Part shown: piece by piece, positions 33,690 through 42,897 of the stretch | Layout of the letters: every line of letters begins with the position of its first letter | Position numbering within the stretch: position 1 is the stretch's first letter | From: Nocardiopsis_B mangrovi | Lineage (GTDB): Bacteria > Actinomycetota > Actinomycetes > Streptosporangiales > Streptosporangiaceae | Direction of reading: 5' to 3' | DNA: 64,000 nucleotides | Assembly: GCF_042653925.1 (NCBI RefSeq) | Contig: NZ_JBHSFQ010000018.1 | Location: 62,001 to 126,000, forward strand | Notes under the pieces: model-generated | What the model was told of the DNA's origin: nothing | Databases searched by the model: none | The model's input: only the letters and a program-made list of their open reading frames with translations | Program-made: the position numbers and the translations under genes

Positions 33690-33792
33690 CGTCGCCGACA
33701 ACGGACCCGGGCCGGCGCGCGAGCGGGTCGCGGCCGGGACACGCGGGACCGGATCCCCTCCGGCCCGCCGACACCGATGAGGACGGGGTTGC

Positions 33793-35328
33793 GTGAACAC
33801 GACGCGATGGGCGCGCGGCGCCGTGCCGGCGGTGCTGGCCGCTCTCCTGGCGGCGGGATGCGCCCCCGCCCCCTCCGGCGGTCCGGAAGGGGAGGAGGGC
33901 GATCCGCTCGCGGAGTTCCACGGCCAGGAGATCTCCTGGGAGGAATGCGACGCCGGGTTCGAGTGCGGCGCCTTCGAGGTGCCGCTCGACTACGAGGACC
34001 CGGGCGGGCCGCGGTTGGAGATCGCGGTCAAGCGGCTGCCCGCCGCGGGCGCGCGCGAGGGCTCGCTGGTCGTCAACCCCGGCGGGCCCGGCGGGTCGGG
34101 CTACGACTACGCCGGCTCGGCCACCGGGATCGTCAGCGAGCAGGTCCGCGAGCGCTACGACGTCGTCGGCTTCGACCCGCGGGGCGTGGGCCGCAGCTCC
34201 CCGGTCACCTGCCTGGACCGCGAGGACCTCGACGACTTCCTCGGCGCCGAGTACGACAGCGAGGACGGCGACGTCGCGGAGCTGACCGACGAGGGCCTGC
34301 GCCAGGTGGAGCAGGGCAACCGCGAGTTCGTCGACGCCTGCTGGGAGTCCTCGGGCGACCTCATGCCGCACATGGGCACCGCCGACGTCGCCCGGGACAT
34401 GGACGTGCTGCGCGCGGTGCTCGGCGACGACCGCCTCACCTACCTCGGCAAGTCCTACGGCACCTACATCGGCACGCTCTACGCCGACCTGTTCCCCGAC
34501 CGGGCGCGCGCGCTCGTGCTCGACGGCGCCGTGGACCCGTCGGTGAACCAGCTGGAGCTGAGCGTGCAGCAGGCGAGCGGGTTCGAGACCGCCCTGCGGG
34601 CGTTCATCACCGACTGCCTGCGCCGGTCCGACTGCCCGCTCGGCGGCCCGGACGACACCGTCGAATCGGCGACCGAACGGATCGAGGGGCTGCTCTCCGG
34701 CGCCGCCCGCGAGCCGCTGCGCAACGACCTCGGCGACGGCCGCGAGGTCAACCGCACCCGGGCCGAGACCGGCATCGTGGCCGCCCTCTACAGCGAGAGC
34801 TTCTGGCCGCAGGTGCGCACCGCGCTCGCCGACGCCTTCGAGGGCGACGGCACCGCCCTGCTGCGCCTCGGCGACCGCCTCTACGACCGGGACTCGGAAC
34901 GGGCGTATGAGAACTCCACCGCCGCGCTCGTCGCGGTCAACTGCGCCGACCACCCCAGCCCGCGCGACATCGACGCCTACGAGGAGGCGGCGGCCGAGGC
35001 CGCGGCGGAGTCCCCCATCTTCGGGCCGACCCTCGCCTGGGGTGCGCTGCCGTGCGCGTACTGGCCGCAGGAGGCGGTGGCGGAACCGGCGCCCCTGACA
35101 GGGGCGGGCGCCGACCCGATCCTGGTCGTGGGGACAACGCGCGACCCCGCGACGCCTTACGCGTGGTCCGAGGCCCTGGCCGGGCGGCTGGAATCGGGGG
35201 TGCTGCTGACCCGCGAGGGAGACGGGCACACCGCCTACCGGACCGGCGACGCGTGCGTCGACGCGGCGGTGGACGCCTACCTGCTCGACGGAGAGGTCCC
35301 CGAGGACGGCACGGTGTGCCCGGAATGA
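33793..35328 (+). CDS. Secreted tripeptidyl-aminopeptidase-like alpha/beta hydrolase lipoprotein
   Basis: 511 residues with a lipobox (LLAAGC, Cys about 23), so membrane-anchored outside the cell. It has the Streptomyces SlpD/Tap pattern: ECGAFEVPLDYEDP, VVNPGGPGGSG (oxyanion region), FDPRGVGRS, the nucleophile elbow GKSYGTYIG, the catalytic Asp in GTTRDPATPYAWS and the catalytic His in DGHTAY. These enzymes remove tripeptides from secreted proteins during growth and sporulation. GTG 33793 is chosen because the signal sequence starts there and GGACGGGG lies upstream. Confidence 0.85.
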   Translation: MNTTRWARGAVPAVLAALLAAGCAPAPSGGPEGEEGDPLAEFHGQEISWEECDAGFECGAFEVPLDYEDPGGPRLEIAVKRLPAAGAREGSLVVNPGGPGGSGYDYAGSATGIVSEQVRERYDVVGFDPRGVGRSSPVTCLDREDLDDFLGAEYDSEDGDVAELTDEGLRQVEQGNREFVDACWESSGDLMPHMGTADVARDMDVLRAVLGDDRLTYLGKSYGTYIGTLYADLFPDRARALVLDGAVDPSVNQLELSVQQASGFETALRAFITDCLRRSDCPLGGPDDTVESATERIEGLLSGAAREPLRNDLGDGREVNRTRAETGIVAALYSESFWPQVRTALADAFEGDGTALLRLGDRLYDRDSERAYENSTAALVAVNCADHPSPRDIDAYEEAAAEAAAESPIFGPTLAWGALPCAYWPQEAVAEPAPLTGAGADPILVVGTTRDPATPYAWSEALAGRLESGVLLTREGDGHTAYRTGDACVDAAVDAYLLDGEVPEDGTVCPE

Positions 35329-35375
35329 GAGGGGCGGCGTGCCGCCGCACGGTGCCGGGCGGTCGCGGAACCCGC

Positions 35376-35381
35376 TAGAAT
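35376..35381 (+). promoter_or_regulatory. -10 element (TAGAAT) for tRNA-Thr
   Basis: TAGAAT lies 38 bases before the tRNA-Thr gene, a usual leader length. No convincing -35 is present. Confidence 0.4.
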
Positions 35382-35419
35382 GGTGCCGCTCCGTGCGAAC
35401 GGGGCTGCATCCGGGTAGC

Positions 35420-35492
35420 GCCGCCTTAGCTCAGTCGGCAGAGCGATTCACTCGTAATGAATAGGTCGTCGGTTCGATTCCGACAGGCGGCT
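35420..35492 (+). tRNA. tRNA-Thr (anticodon CGT)
   Basis: GCCGCCT pairs with AGGCGGC for the acceptor, with discriminator T. The anticodon arm is ATTCA-CTCGTAA-TGAAT with anticodon CGT, and the T-arm holds GGTTCGATTCC. CCA is not encoded. No element boundary is seen at this tRNA. Confidence 0.95.
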
Positions 35493-35724
35493 CGGATGAG
35501 GGTCCGGACCAGGTCGCGGAAGCGGCCGGGTACCGGGCCCTTCGTCGTTTCCGGGCCTGGTCCCGGGCCTGCCGCTCCTCCCGTCGGCCCCTTCGGGCGG
35601 CGACCCGCCCGGAGAGCTGAAACAGCCTGGCCGCAACGTCGATACGGTACATATCGCACGGCTCGCACTGTTCGAAGCCCACGCCGCCGGTGCGGCCGGG
35701 CACTGCGCCCCGAGGAGCGTGAGG

Positions 35725-38700
35725 ATGCAAACGGTCCGGGTGTCACAGGGCGGCGACCCGTGGGCGTTTCCGAGCCTGGCACAGGCGCTCGCGACACCTT
35801 CCTACGCCGATTCCGACCTGTACATCCACGTCGATCCGGGCCACTACATCGAGCCGGGCCTGACGATCGACCGGAACGTCATCATCGTTCCCGCCGCCGG
35901 CCCGGGCACCGTGACGATCACCCGCGGCGGGGACGGCAACGCCTTCCGGGTCTTCGGCCGGCTGGAGACCTACACCCTGACCGTCCGCGGCGACAGCGCC
36001 GAATACCCGGTGGTCTACGTCGACCCGGGGGCATCGCTCAAGGCGGTCGGCTGCACGTTCACGGCACACCACGACGTCACGGCCAAGGACGCCTGGATGG
36101 ACCTGGAGGGGTGCGCGTTCATCGGCTCCGGCGCCGACTTCCTCGGCTCGGGCGGATCTGCGTCGGGGTGCCGGTTCGACATGGCCAGGCTCGCCGTCAG
36201 CGCCGGGGGATCGCCGGTCGTCAGGGACTGCGAGTTCACCGGGTACCGCGGGAACCACACGGTCTACATCATCGGCGGGTCACCGGTGATCCGCGACAGC
36301 CGGATCAGCGGCGGCAACGCCGCCTCGTCCGCCGTCTACATCGGAGAGAAGTCGACGGCGGAGCTGCACAACTGTGAGATCACCGGCGGCAGCGGACAGC
36401 CGGTCCACGTCACCGGGTCGGCGGCCGCCCTCAGCGGCTGCCGGGTCACCGGCGGCGGAGAGGGCCGCAACAGCGTCCACGTCGCGCAGGCCGGCAACGC
36501 CGTCCTCACCGACTGCGACATCACGGACTCGCCCAATGCCGGGGTGATGTGCCACGAAGCCGACCTGGTCTGCACGGACGTGCGGATCACCCGTCCCGCC
36601 GCCACCGGGGTCAGCGTCATCGACGGCACGGCCCGGCTGACGGGGACCCACATCTCCGGCACGGGGAACAACGGTGTCGTCCTCCAGGACGCCCGGGTGA
36701 CGGCCTCCGGCCTGCGCGTCCAGGGCGCGGGCAACCCCGACCACGCCGGCGTCCACGTGCGCCGCGCCCGGCTGGAACTGCGCAACGCCGAGATCACCGG
36801 CAGTCCCGCGACGGCCGTCCGGGTCGACGACGCCTCCACCGTCACCATGGAATCCGTGGTGGTCAAGGACACCGGGTACGGGATCGACGCGCTGGGCTCC
36901 ACGCTCAAACTCATCGACGTCCACGTGGAGTCGTGCACCGAGATGGGGATCTCCGTCCGCGAGGCGGGCCACGCCGACATCGTCCGCTCCACCCTGACCG
37001 CGTGCGCCAGGGAGGGGATCCTCGTCGATCACGCCACCCTCCGGCTGCGCGACTCGACCGTGACCGGCCGCATGGGCATCGGCGTCGCCGCCACCGGCGA
37101 GAGCACGGTCACCATCGAGGGCTGCACCGTCTCGGGCTCCAGCCGCTCCGCCGCCTACCTCGACGACGGCAGCCGCCTCCAGTTCATCGGGTGCACCCTG
37201 GAGGTCGACGAAGGCCTGGTCATCGAGGGCGAGCACCATCCCGGGCTGCGCCTGGAGCGCACCGAGGTCACCGGGGCCGCCGGGCGGGTCCGGGCCAGGG
37301 CCGACGCCGCGGCCCAGGCGCGCGCCGGCGGCGCGCCGCAGCCGCTGCCCGAGCTGCTGGCCGAACTCGACGCCATGATCGGGCTGGAGGGGGTGAAGCG
37401 GGAGGTCCGCGCCCTCGTCAGCTTCCAGCAGGTCAGCGAGAAGCGGCGCGAGGCCGGGCTGCCCGCGCTCAGCGTCGGCCGCCACCTCGTCTTCTCGGGC
37501 CCGCCCGGCACCGGCAAGACCACGGTCGCGCGGCTGTACGGGCGCATCCTGCGCTCGCTGGGGGTGCTGGAGCAGGGCCGCTTCATCGAGGCGTCGCGCG
37601 CCGACCTGGTGGCCGAACACCTGGGCGGCACCACCAAGAAGACCGCGGACCTGTTCGCCAAGGCCCGCGGCGGCGTGCTCTTCATCGACGAGGCGTACAC
37701 GCTCTCCCGCAGGTTCGGCTCCGGCTCGGATTTCGGCCAGGAGGCGATCGACACCCTCATCAAGCTGATGGAGGACATGCGCGACGAGGTCGTCGTGGTC
37801 TTCGCCGGGTACTCCAGCGAGATGCGGGAGTTCGTCGGAGCCAACCCCGGGCTCAGGTCGCGGATCTCCCGCGTCATCGACTTCGAGAACTACAGCCCCG
37901 ATGACCTCTCCGTCATCGCCGCGGGCATGGCGCACCGGCAGGGGTACGTGTTCGACGACGGCGTCGCCGACCTGTTCACCCGGCACTTCCGGCGCATGCA
38001 CCGCGACGAGACGTTCGGCAACGGCCGTGAGGCCCGGCGCATCTTCGAGGCGGCGATCCAGCGCCAGGCCGTCCGGCTCTCCCAGGAGGGCGCGGTCCTC
38101 GACGCCGATAGCCTGGCCCTGCTCACCGCCGCCGACCTGGAGGGGATCATCGAGACCGGGCTCGCCTCGCGGGTCGGCGCGCCGCGTGACCGCGAGCAGG
38201 CCGCCGCCCTGCTCGGCCGGCTCGACGCCATGGTCGGCCTGGCCGAGGCCAAGCGCGAGGTCGCCGACCTGATCAACCTCATCTCGGCGTCGCGGCGCCG
38301 GCAGGCCGCCGGGCTCCAGGCGGCGTCCCCGTCGCGGCACCTCGTCTTCGCCGGGCCGCCGGGCACCGGCAAGACCACGGTCGCGCGGATCTACGGGGAG
38401 CTGCTGGCCGCGCTGGGGGTGCTCGCCCAGGGGCAGGTGGTCGAGGCCAGCCGGGCCGACCTGGTCGGGCGCTATGTGGGGGAGACCGCCCAGCTCACCC
38501 GCCAGGTCTTCGACAGCGCGCGCGGCGGGGTGCTGTTCATCGACGAGGCCTACGCCCTGGCGCGCGAGGGCGCCAGCGGGCACGACTTCGGCCGCGAGGC
38601 CGTGGACACCCTGATCAAGCTCATGGAGGACCACCGCGACGAGGTCGTGGTGATCGCGGCCGGCTACACCGGGGAGATGCTCGGCTTCCTGGCCACCAAC

Positions 38701-39012
38701 CCGGGTCTGGCCTCGCGGTTCTCCCGCACGATCACCTTCGCTCCGTTCACGGCCGCCGAGCTGGTCGACATCTTCCGCGGCATGGCGGGGGCGGGCGACT
38801 TCGCCGTGCCCGACGAGACCGCCGACACGGTGGCCGCATACCTGGCGGCGCACGCCGACCGGTTCGCCGACGGCAACGGGCGCGAGGTCCGCAAGCTGGT
38901 GGAGGCGGGCATCACCCGCCAGTCCCGCCGGATCGAGCGCCTGGCCGCCGGCCGGGAGCCGTCGGTCGACGAGCTGAGGACCCTGCTGCCCGAGGACATC
39001 GGCGCGGACTGA
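35725..39012 (+). CDS. Right-handed beta-helix protein fused to two CbxX/CfxQ-type AAA+ domains
   Basis: 1095 residues, no signal peptide. Residues ~30-505 form a pectate-lyase-like right-handed beta-helix of ~22-residue coils (repeated patterns such as GSPVIRDSRISGG, AVLTDCDITDSP, TVTIEGCTVSGSS). Two AAA+ domains follow, with Walker A GPPGTGKT at 592-599 and 877-884, Walker B VLFIDEAYTL and VLFIDEAYAL, and the arginine and sensor region GFLATNPGLASRFSR. They match the CbxX/CfxQ/SpoVK family that also gives the EccA ATPases of type VII secretion. Such AAA+ rings remodel protein partners. The beta-helix may be a substrate platform, which is inference. ATG 35725 lies 7 bases after GAGGAG. Confidence 0.85.
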   Translation: MQTVRVSQGGDPWAFPSLAQALATPSYADSDLYIHVDPGHYIEPGLTIDRNVIIVPAAGPGTVTITRGGDGNAFRVFGRLETYTLTVRGDSAEYPVVYVDPGASLKAVGCTFTAHHDVTAKDAWMDLEGCAFIGSGADFLGSGGSASGCRFDMARLAVSAGGSPVVRDCEFTGYRGNHTVYIIGGSPVIRDSRISGGNAASSAVYIGEKSTAELHNCEITGGSGQPVHVTGSAAALSGCRVTGGGEGRNSVHVAQAGNAVLTDCDITDSPNAGVMCHEADLVCTDVRITRPAATGVSVIDGTARLTGTHISGTGNNGVVLQDARVTASGLRVQGAGNPDHAGVHVRRARLELRNAEITGSPATAVRVDDASTVTMESVVVKDTGYGIDALGSTLKLIDVHVESCTEMGISVREAGHADIVRSTLTACAREGILVDHATLRLRDSTVTGRMGIGVAATGESTVTIEGCTVSGSSRSAAYLDDGSRLQFIGCTLEVDEGLVIEGEHHPGLRLERTEVTGAAGRVRARADAAAQARAGGAPQPLPELLAELDAMIGLEGVKREVRALVSFQQVSEKRREAGLPALSVGRHLVFSGPPGTGKTTVARLYGRILRSLGVLEQGRFIEASRADLVAEHLGGTTKKTADLFAKARGGVLFIDEAYTLSRRFGSGSDFGQEAIDTLIKLMEDMRDEVVVVFAGYSSEMREFVGANPGLRSRISRVIDFENYSPDDLSVIAAGMAHRQGYVFDDGVADLFTRHFRRMHRDETFGNGREARRIFEAAIQRQAVRLSQEGAVLDADSLALLTAADLEGIIETGLASRVGAPRDREQAAALLGRLDAMVGLAEAKREVADLINLISASRRRQAAGLQAASPSRHLVFAGPPGTGKTTVARIYGELLAALGVLAQGQVVEASRADLVGRYVGETAQLTRQVFDSARGGVLFIDEAYALAREGASGHDFGREAVDTLIKLMEDHRDEVVVIAAGYTGEMLGFLATNPGLASRFSRTITFAPFTAAELVDIFRGMAGAGDFAVPDETADTVAAYLAAHADRFADGNGREVRKLVEAGITRQSRRIERLAAGREPSVDELRTLLPEDIGAD

Positions 39013-39340
39013 GCGGCGTGCGCGGGCGGCCCCGCCGCTCGTCGCGCCGGTCCGCCGGTCCGTCGACCCGCCGCGGGCTGCTCGCGGGTCGCCGCGCCCC
39101 TCGCCGCGGCTTCGGGAGAACCGGCCGTATCGGGGGTGGAGGTGCACAGGGCGCGATCCGACGGGTCGGGCGGCCGAGGGGGTGGCGGTGGGCCCCGGGG
39201 GCTCAGGCCGGTCGCGGTCCCGGGGGGCGGAAGTGGTCGCGGGCGCCGTCGGCGGCCGTGGCGGCGGCGATGAGCACGATGTCGCGGCGGGACCGCCCGC
39301 ACCGGGACTGAGCCGCGCCGGGCCGGGTAGGGACCCCGGC
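39013..39340. other. 328-bp gap, no gene seen
   Basis: GC-rich sequence with frames on both strands but no ribosome site, family similarity or clear hairpin that I could support. Confidence 0.4.
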
Positions 39341-39694
39341 ATGGGGTTCCTGCTGATGGTGCTCGTGGTGCTGGCGGCGGTGGTCGTGCTGCGCGTGGGC
39401 GCCGTCGTGACCGACCGGCTGGGGGCCGGCGACGAGCCGCCTCCGGCGGCGCCCGGCCCCGTTCCCGCCGCCGAGCCGGTGCCCGCGCCCGGCGGCTACA
39501 CGCTGCTGGACCCCGGCGACCCGGAGCCCGGCACCGGCCGGCCGCTGCCCGACGACACCCTGGAGCTCGTCCGCGGCCTGCTGGCGCAGGGCCGCGGCGC
39601 CGACGCGGTCGCGGCCGTGCGCGCCGCCACAGGGCTCCCCGAGGACCGGGCGGCGGCACTCGTCGCCCGCATCGGCGACGGCCGGGCCGGCTGA
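39341..39694 (+). CDS. Small membrane-anchored protein with an L7/L12-like helical end
   Basis: 117 residues. One N-terminal membrane helix (MGFLLMVLVVLAAVVVLRVG) is followed by a Pro/Ala-rich linker and a compact end DTLELVRGLLAQGRGADAVAAV then RAATGLPEDRAAALVARIG, which resembles the ribosomal-L7/L12 C-terminal-like helix-strand domain often found in small actinobacterial membrane proteins. The function is unknown. ATG 39341 gives the membrane helix at the very start; no strong ribosome site precedes it. Confidence 0.55.
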   Translation: MGFLLMVLVVLAAVVVLRVGAVVTDRLGAGDEPPPAAPGPVPAAEPVPAPGGYTLLDPGDPEPGTGRPLPDDTLELVRGLLAQGRGADAVAAVRAATGLPEDRAAALVARIGDGRAG

Positions 39695-39770
39695 GGCCCG
39701 CGCTCCGGCCGGCCGGCGGCGCCGTTCTTCCTCCGCGGTCCGCGGGGTCCGTCGAGCCCCGTCCCGGCGA

Positions 39771-39786
39771 CCGGGGGTACCCCCGG
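39771..39786. terminator. Palindrome between convergent genes
   Basis: CCGGGGGT and ACCCCCGG abut in the gap between the small membrane protein gene and the end of the GH4 gene. With one bulge the stem extends to about 39766-39793, so it could stop transcripts from both sides. Confidence 0.5.
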
Positions 39787-39849
39787 TGCCGGCGGGCCGC
39801 GCATGCTCTTCCGGGCCGCCGGCTTCTCGTGCGGCTCGGGGGCGGCGGC

Positions 39850-41223
39850 CTACGGGTGCGGCAGGGTGCGGGCCAGGTCGGGGAACGCGCCGAGGTAGCC
39901 GTCGAGCAGGGTGCGGGCGGTGGCCACGGAATCGACCAGCGGGTGGGTGGCGAACGCCCGCAGCGCGGGGGTGCGCGAGCCGGTGCGGACGGCCTCGATG
40001 ACGTCGCGCTCCACCGACTTCACCGCGTGCACCAGCGCCATCTGGCGGCCGTCGAGGGGGGCCGCGGCCAGCGGACGCGCGCCCGAGGCGTCGACCAGGC
40101 ACGGGACCTCCACCACCGCGTCGGCGTCGAGCCCGGGCAGCGCCCCGCGGTTGCGGACGTCGACGATGAGCCGGGCGGGCTCGTCGCGCGCGACCGCGCG
40201 CATCACCGCGAGGGCGACCTCCTCGTACCCGCCGCCGTCGAGGTCCTCCTCGGCCCGTTCGAACCCGCCGGCCGCGCGCCGGTTGTCGGCCATGTAGGTC
40301 GCCTCGCGCTCCACGCGCGTGCGGTCCCACAGGGTGAACGCCTCATCGGGGCGGTCGGCCGCCGCCCGGTAGAACGCCGCCTGCTGGCCGACGATCTGCT
40401 CGCCGCGGGTCTGCGCGGCGTCCAGCGCCTCGGCCCGCGCCTCGCGGGCGAGGTCGTAGTAGTGCAGGTACTCGTTGGGCAGCGCCCCGATGGCGCGCAG
40501 CCAGGCGGCGCCGAACAGCCGCCCCTCCTCGAAGGACTCCAGCGCCTCGGTGTCGGCGAGCAGATCGGGCAGCCGGTCGTGCCCGCCCGACCACAGCCCG
40601 CGCAGCCACCCGAGGTGGTTGAGGCCGGCGTAGTCGGCCCGCACCGCGGCAGGGTCCAGGCGCAGGGCCCGCGCCGCCCGGCGGGCCAGGCCCGTGGGGG
40701 AGTCGCAGATCCCGACCACGCGGTCGCCGAGCACCCCCGACATCGCCTCGGTGACCAGCCCGGCCGGGTTGGTGAAGTTCACCACCCACGCCTCGGGCGC
40801 GCGCTCGGCGACGGCGCGGGCCACGCGCAGCGCGACCGGGAGGGTGCGCAGCCCGTAGCTGATCCCGCCGGCGCCGACGGTCTCCTGGCCCAGGACGCCC
40901 GCCGACAGGGCCACGCGCTCGTCGAGGACCCGGCCGGCCATCCCGCCCACGCGCATCGCGGAGAACACCATGCCGGCGCCGTCGAGCGCCGCGTCCAGGT
41001 CGGTCTCGGCGCGGACGTCGGGGCGCGGCAGCGCGCCGTGCCGCGTGCGGTGGGCGTCGCGCTGGCGCTCCAGGACGGCGCCGATCGCCGACAGCCGCCG
41101 CGGGTCGGTGTCGTAGAGCACCACCTCGGTGATGACGGCGTCGTCGCGCAGGCCGTCGGCGAGCAGTGCCCGGTAGACCAGGGGGACCCGGAACCCGCCC
41201 CCGCCCAGGATCGTCAATCGCAC
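39850..41223 (-). CDS. GH4-family 6-phospho-beta-glucosidase-like enzyme
   Basis: 457 residues with the GH4 NAD+ fold at the start (VRLTILGGGGFRVPLVYRAL), the metal and substrate motifs NFTNPAGLVTEA and GICDSPTGLARR (Cys as metal ligand), NHLGWLRGL, and late PCLVDASGARPL. GH4 enzymes open glycosidic bonds by an oxidation-elimination route needing NAD+ and Mn2+; the pattern is closer to 6-phospho-beta-glucosidases than alpha-galactosidases. GTG 41223 follows AAGGGGGA by about 7 bases; an open extension upstream is Arg-rich. It diverges from a PfkB sugar kinase 153 bp away. No phosphotransferase genes are in the window, so the source of phospho-sugar is not clear. Confidence 0.85.
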   Translation of the reverse strand: MRLTILGGGGFRVPLVYRALLADGLRDDAVITEVVLYDTDPRRLSAIGAVLERQRDAHRTRHGALPRPDVRAETDLDAALDGAGMVFSAMRVGGMAGRVLDERVALSAGVLGQETVGAGGISYGLRTLPVALRVARAVAERAPEAWVVNFTNPAGLVTEAMSGVLGDRVVGICDSPTGLARRAARALRLDPAAVRADYAGLNHLGWLRGLWSGGHDRLPDLLADTEALESFEEGRLFGAAWLRAIGALPNEYLHYYDLAREARAEALDAAQTRGEQIVGQQAAFYRAAADRPDEAFTLWDRTRVEREATYMADNRRAAGGFERAEEDLDGGGYEEVALAVMRAVARDEPARLIVDVRNRGALPGLDADAVVEVPCLVDASGARPLAAAPLDGRQMALVHAVKSVERDVIEAVRTGSRTPALRAFATHPLVDSVATARTLLDGYLGAFPDLARTLPHP

Positions 41224-41375
41224 TGTGCCGTCCCCCTTCGCCGGTCCGTCGCCGCGTCCACCGTAGTGCCAGCGGCGTTTCCCGGCGATCACGGCCCCCT
41301 GCGGGGCGCGCGAACGGGGCGACCTTGCGTACCCTGCACTCCTACACCTCATACGACCGGGGGCGGGGATAGGCG

Positions 41376-42536
41376 ATGGCGACTCAGGGGCGCGAGCACA
41401 CTGGAGGCGGACCGAAGGGCAAGAAGGCGGCCGACCTGGAGTCGACGCCGCTCGTGGGCGAACCGCGGGACGTACTGGCGGGTGAGCGCGAACCCGACAG
41501 TCCCGCCATCGACCTGGCGCTGAGCGGAACGGTGTTCTTCGACATCGTCCTCACCGGGCTGGCGTCGGCGCCGGCATCGGGCACGGAGGTCGGCGCCGAG
41601 GGCATGGGGTCGTGCCCGGGCGGGGTGGCCAACCTGGCGGTGGCGGCGTCGCGCCTGGGGCTGCGCACCGCGGTCGCGGCGGCCTTCGGCGAGGACGTCT
41701 ACGGCGACTTCTCCTGGGAGACGCTGGGCACACAGGAGATGGTGGACCTGACCGCGTCGCGGCGGATCCCCGACTGGCACTCGCCCTTCACGGTGTCCCT
41801 GGCCTACCGCGGCGACCGCAGCATGGTCACCCACGAGCACCCGTCACCCGTCCCGCCGGCGGAGATGGCGCGGGCGCTGCCGCAGGCGCGGGCGGTCTTC
41901 GTCAGCCTGCGCCCCGACGCCGACCTGCCGGAGTGGGCGCTCGACCAGGCGGGCAGCGGGGCGCGGATCTTCGCCGACGTGGGCTGGGACGACAGCCAGC
42001 GGTGGGACGGCTCGGTCCTGGAGCAGCTGAAGCACTGCCACGCGTTCGTGCCCAACGCGATCGAGGCGATGTCCTACACCCGGACCGGCAGCCCGGCCTC
42101 GGCGCTTTCGGCGCTGTCCGAGCACGTCCCGGTGGCCGTGGTCACCGACGGCCCGCGCGGGGCGCTGGCGGTCGACCAGGTGAGCGGCGAGACCGCCGCG
42201 GTCGAGGGGCTGGTGCTCGACGCGGTCGACACCACGGGCGCCGGGGACGTGTTCGGGGCGGCGTTCATCGTGGGGACGCTGGCGGGGTGGCCGCTGGAGC
42301 AGCGCCTGCGGTTCGCCAACCTGTCGGCCGCGCTGTCGGTGCAGCACACGGGCGGGTCGCTGTCCGCGCCGGGGTGGGCCGACATCGCCGCGTGGTGGGG
42401 GCAGGTGCACGCCGGGCACAGCGAGGCCGATCGGCGACTGGCCGGCGACTACGGGTTTCTCACGGGCCTGGTGCCGCTGCCGTGGCTGCCCACCGACCAG
42501 CGGCGGGCCAGCGCGACGATCGGCCTGCGCACCTGA
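41376..42536 (+). CDS. PfkB-family carbohydrate kinase
   Basis: 386 residues of the ribokinase/PfkB fold. It has the substrate motif GGVANLAVAASRLGLRTAVAAAFGEDVYGD and the ATP/anion-hole motif DTTGAGDVFGAAF, with FVPNAIEAMSY and VVTDGPRGALAV between. A ~45-residue polar lead (GREHTGGGPKGKKAADLE) precedes the domain. It phosphorylates a sugar or nucleoside; identity is not readable. The divergent GH4 gene suggests both act in sugar catabolism. It starts at ATG 41376. Confidence 0.82.
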   Translation: MATQGREHTGGGPKGKKAADLESTPLVGEPRDVLAGEREPDSPAIDLALSGTVFFDIVLTGLASAPASGTEVGAEGMGSCPGGVANLAVAASRLGLRTAVAAAFGEDVYGDFSWETLGTQEMVDLTASRRIPDWHSPFTVSLAYRGDRSMVTHEHPSPVPPAEMARALPQARAVFVSLRPDADLPEWALDQAGSGARIFADVGWDDSQRWDGSVLEQLKHCHAFVPNAIEAMSYTRTGSPASALSALSEHVPVAVVTDGPRGALAVDQVSGETAAVEGLVLDAVDTTGAGDVFGAAFIVGTLAGWPLEQRLRFANLSAALSVQHTGGSLSAPGWADIAAWWGQVHAGHSEADRRLAGDYGFLTGLVPLPWLPTDQRRASATIGLRT

Positions 42537-42564
42537 GCCGCAGGGGGCGGAGGCCGCGGCGGGG

Positions 42565-42720
42565 TCAGGAGGATTTCTGCTTCTGCCACCAGCCCCACAG
42601 GGCGGTCGCCACGAACAGGATGACGCCGATGACCGCGAGCCAGATCAGGCCCTTGAACACGATGCCGATCAGGGTCAGGACGAGCCAGATCACCAGCAGG
42701 ATCGCGATGAGTTGCAGCAT
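42565..42720 (-). CDS. 51-residue hydrophobic membrane protein
   Basis: A small gene with GGTGCC before ATG 42720. The product starts MLQLIAILLVIWLVLT, has two hydrophobic helices joined by VFKG and ends in WGWWQKQKSS. Short two-helix proteins of this sort are widespread in actinomycetes and have no known function. It is convergent with the PfkB gene, whose stop is 28 bases beyond its own. Confidence 0.55.
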   Translation of the reverse strand: MLQLIAILLVIWLVLTLIGIVFKGLIWLAVIGVILFVATALWGWWQKQKSS

Positions 42721-42822
42721 GTGGCACCTCGGATGCGGTCGTCGTGACGGTTGCCGTGCGGTCCGCTACCCCGCCGGAGCCCCGGCATGCGGGGAGGGCG
42801 GGGGCCGCCCTGCCCCCCGGCA

Positions 42823-42869
42823 GCGCGAAGGGGCCCTCCCCGCGGTCGGCGGGAAAGGCCCCTTCGCGC
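42823..42869 (-). terminator. 13-bp perfect hairpin after the BCCT gene
   Basis: GCGCGAAGGGGCC (42823-42835) and GGCCCCTTCGCGC (42857-42869) form a perfect stem around a 21-base loop, 29 bases past the stop of the minus-strand BCCT gene. Confidence 0.75.
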
Positions 42870-42897
42870 TATCGGCGTCCGGGTAGAAGCGGGGACG

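Noticed and set aside
35420..35492. tRNA-Thr as a second integration site
   Set aside because: No copy of its 3' end was seen nearby and no mobile-element genes adjoin it.
36280..39342. 1020-codon minus-strand frame opposite the beta-helix-AAA gene
   Set aside because: Antisense shadow; the plus strand holds clear Walker motifs.
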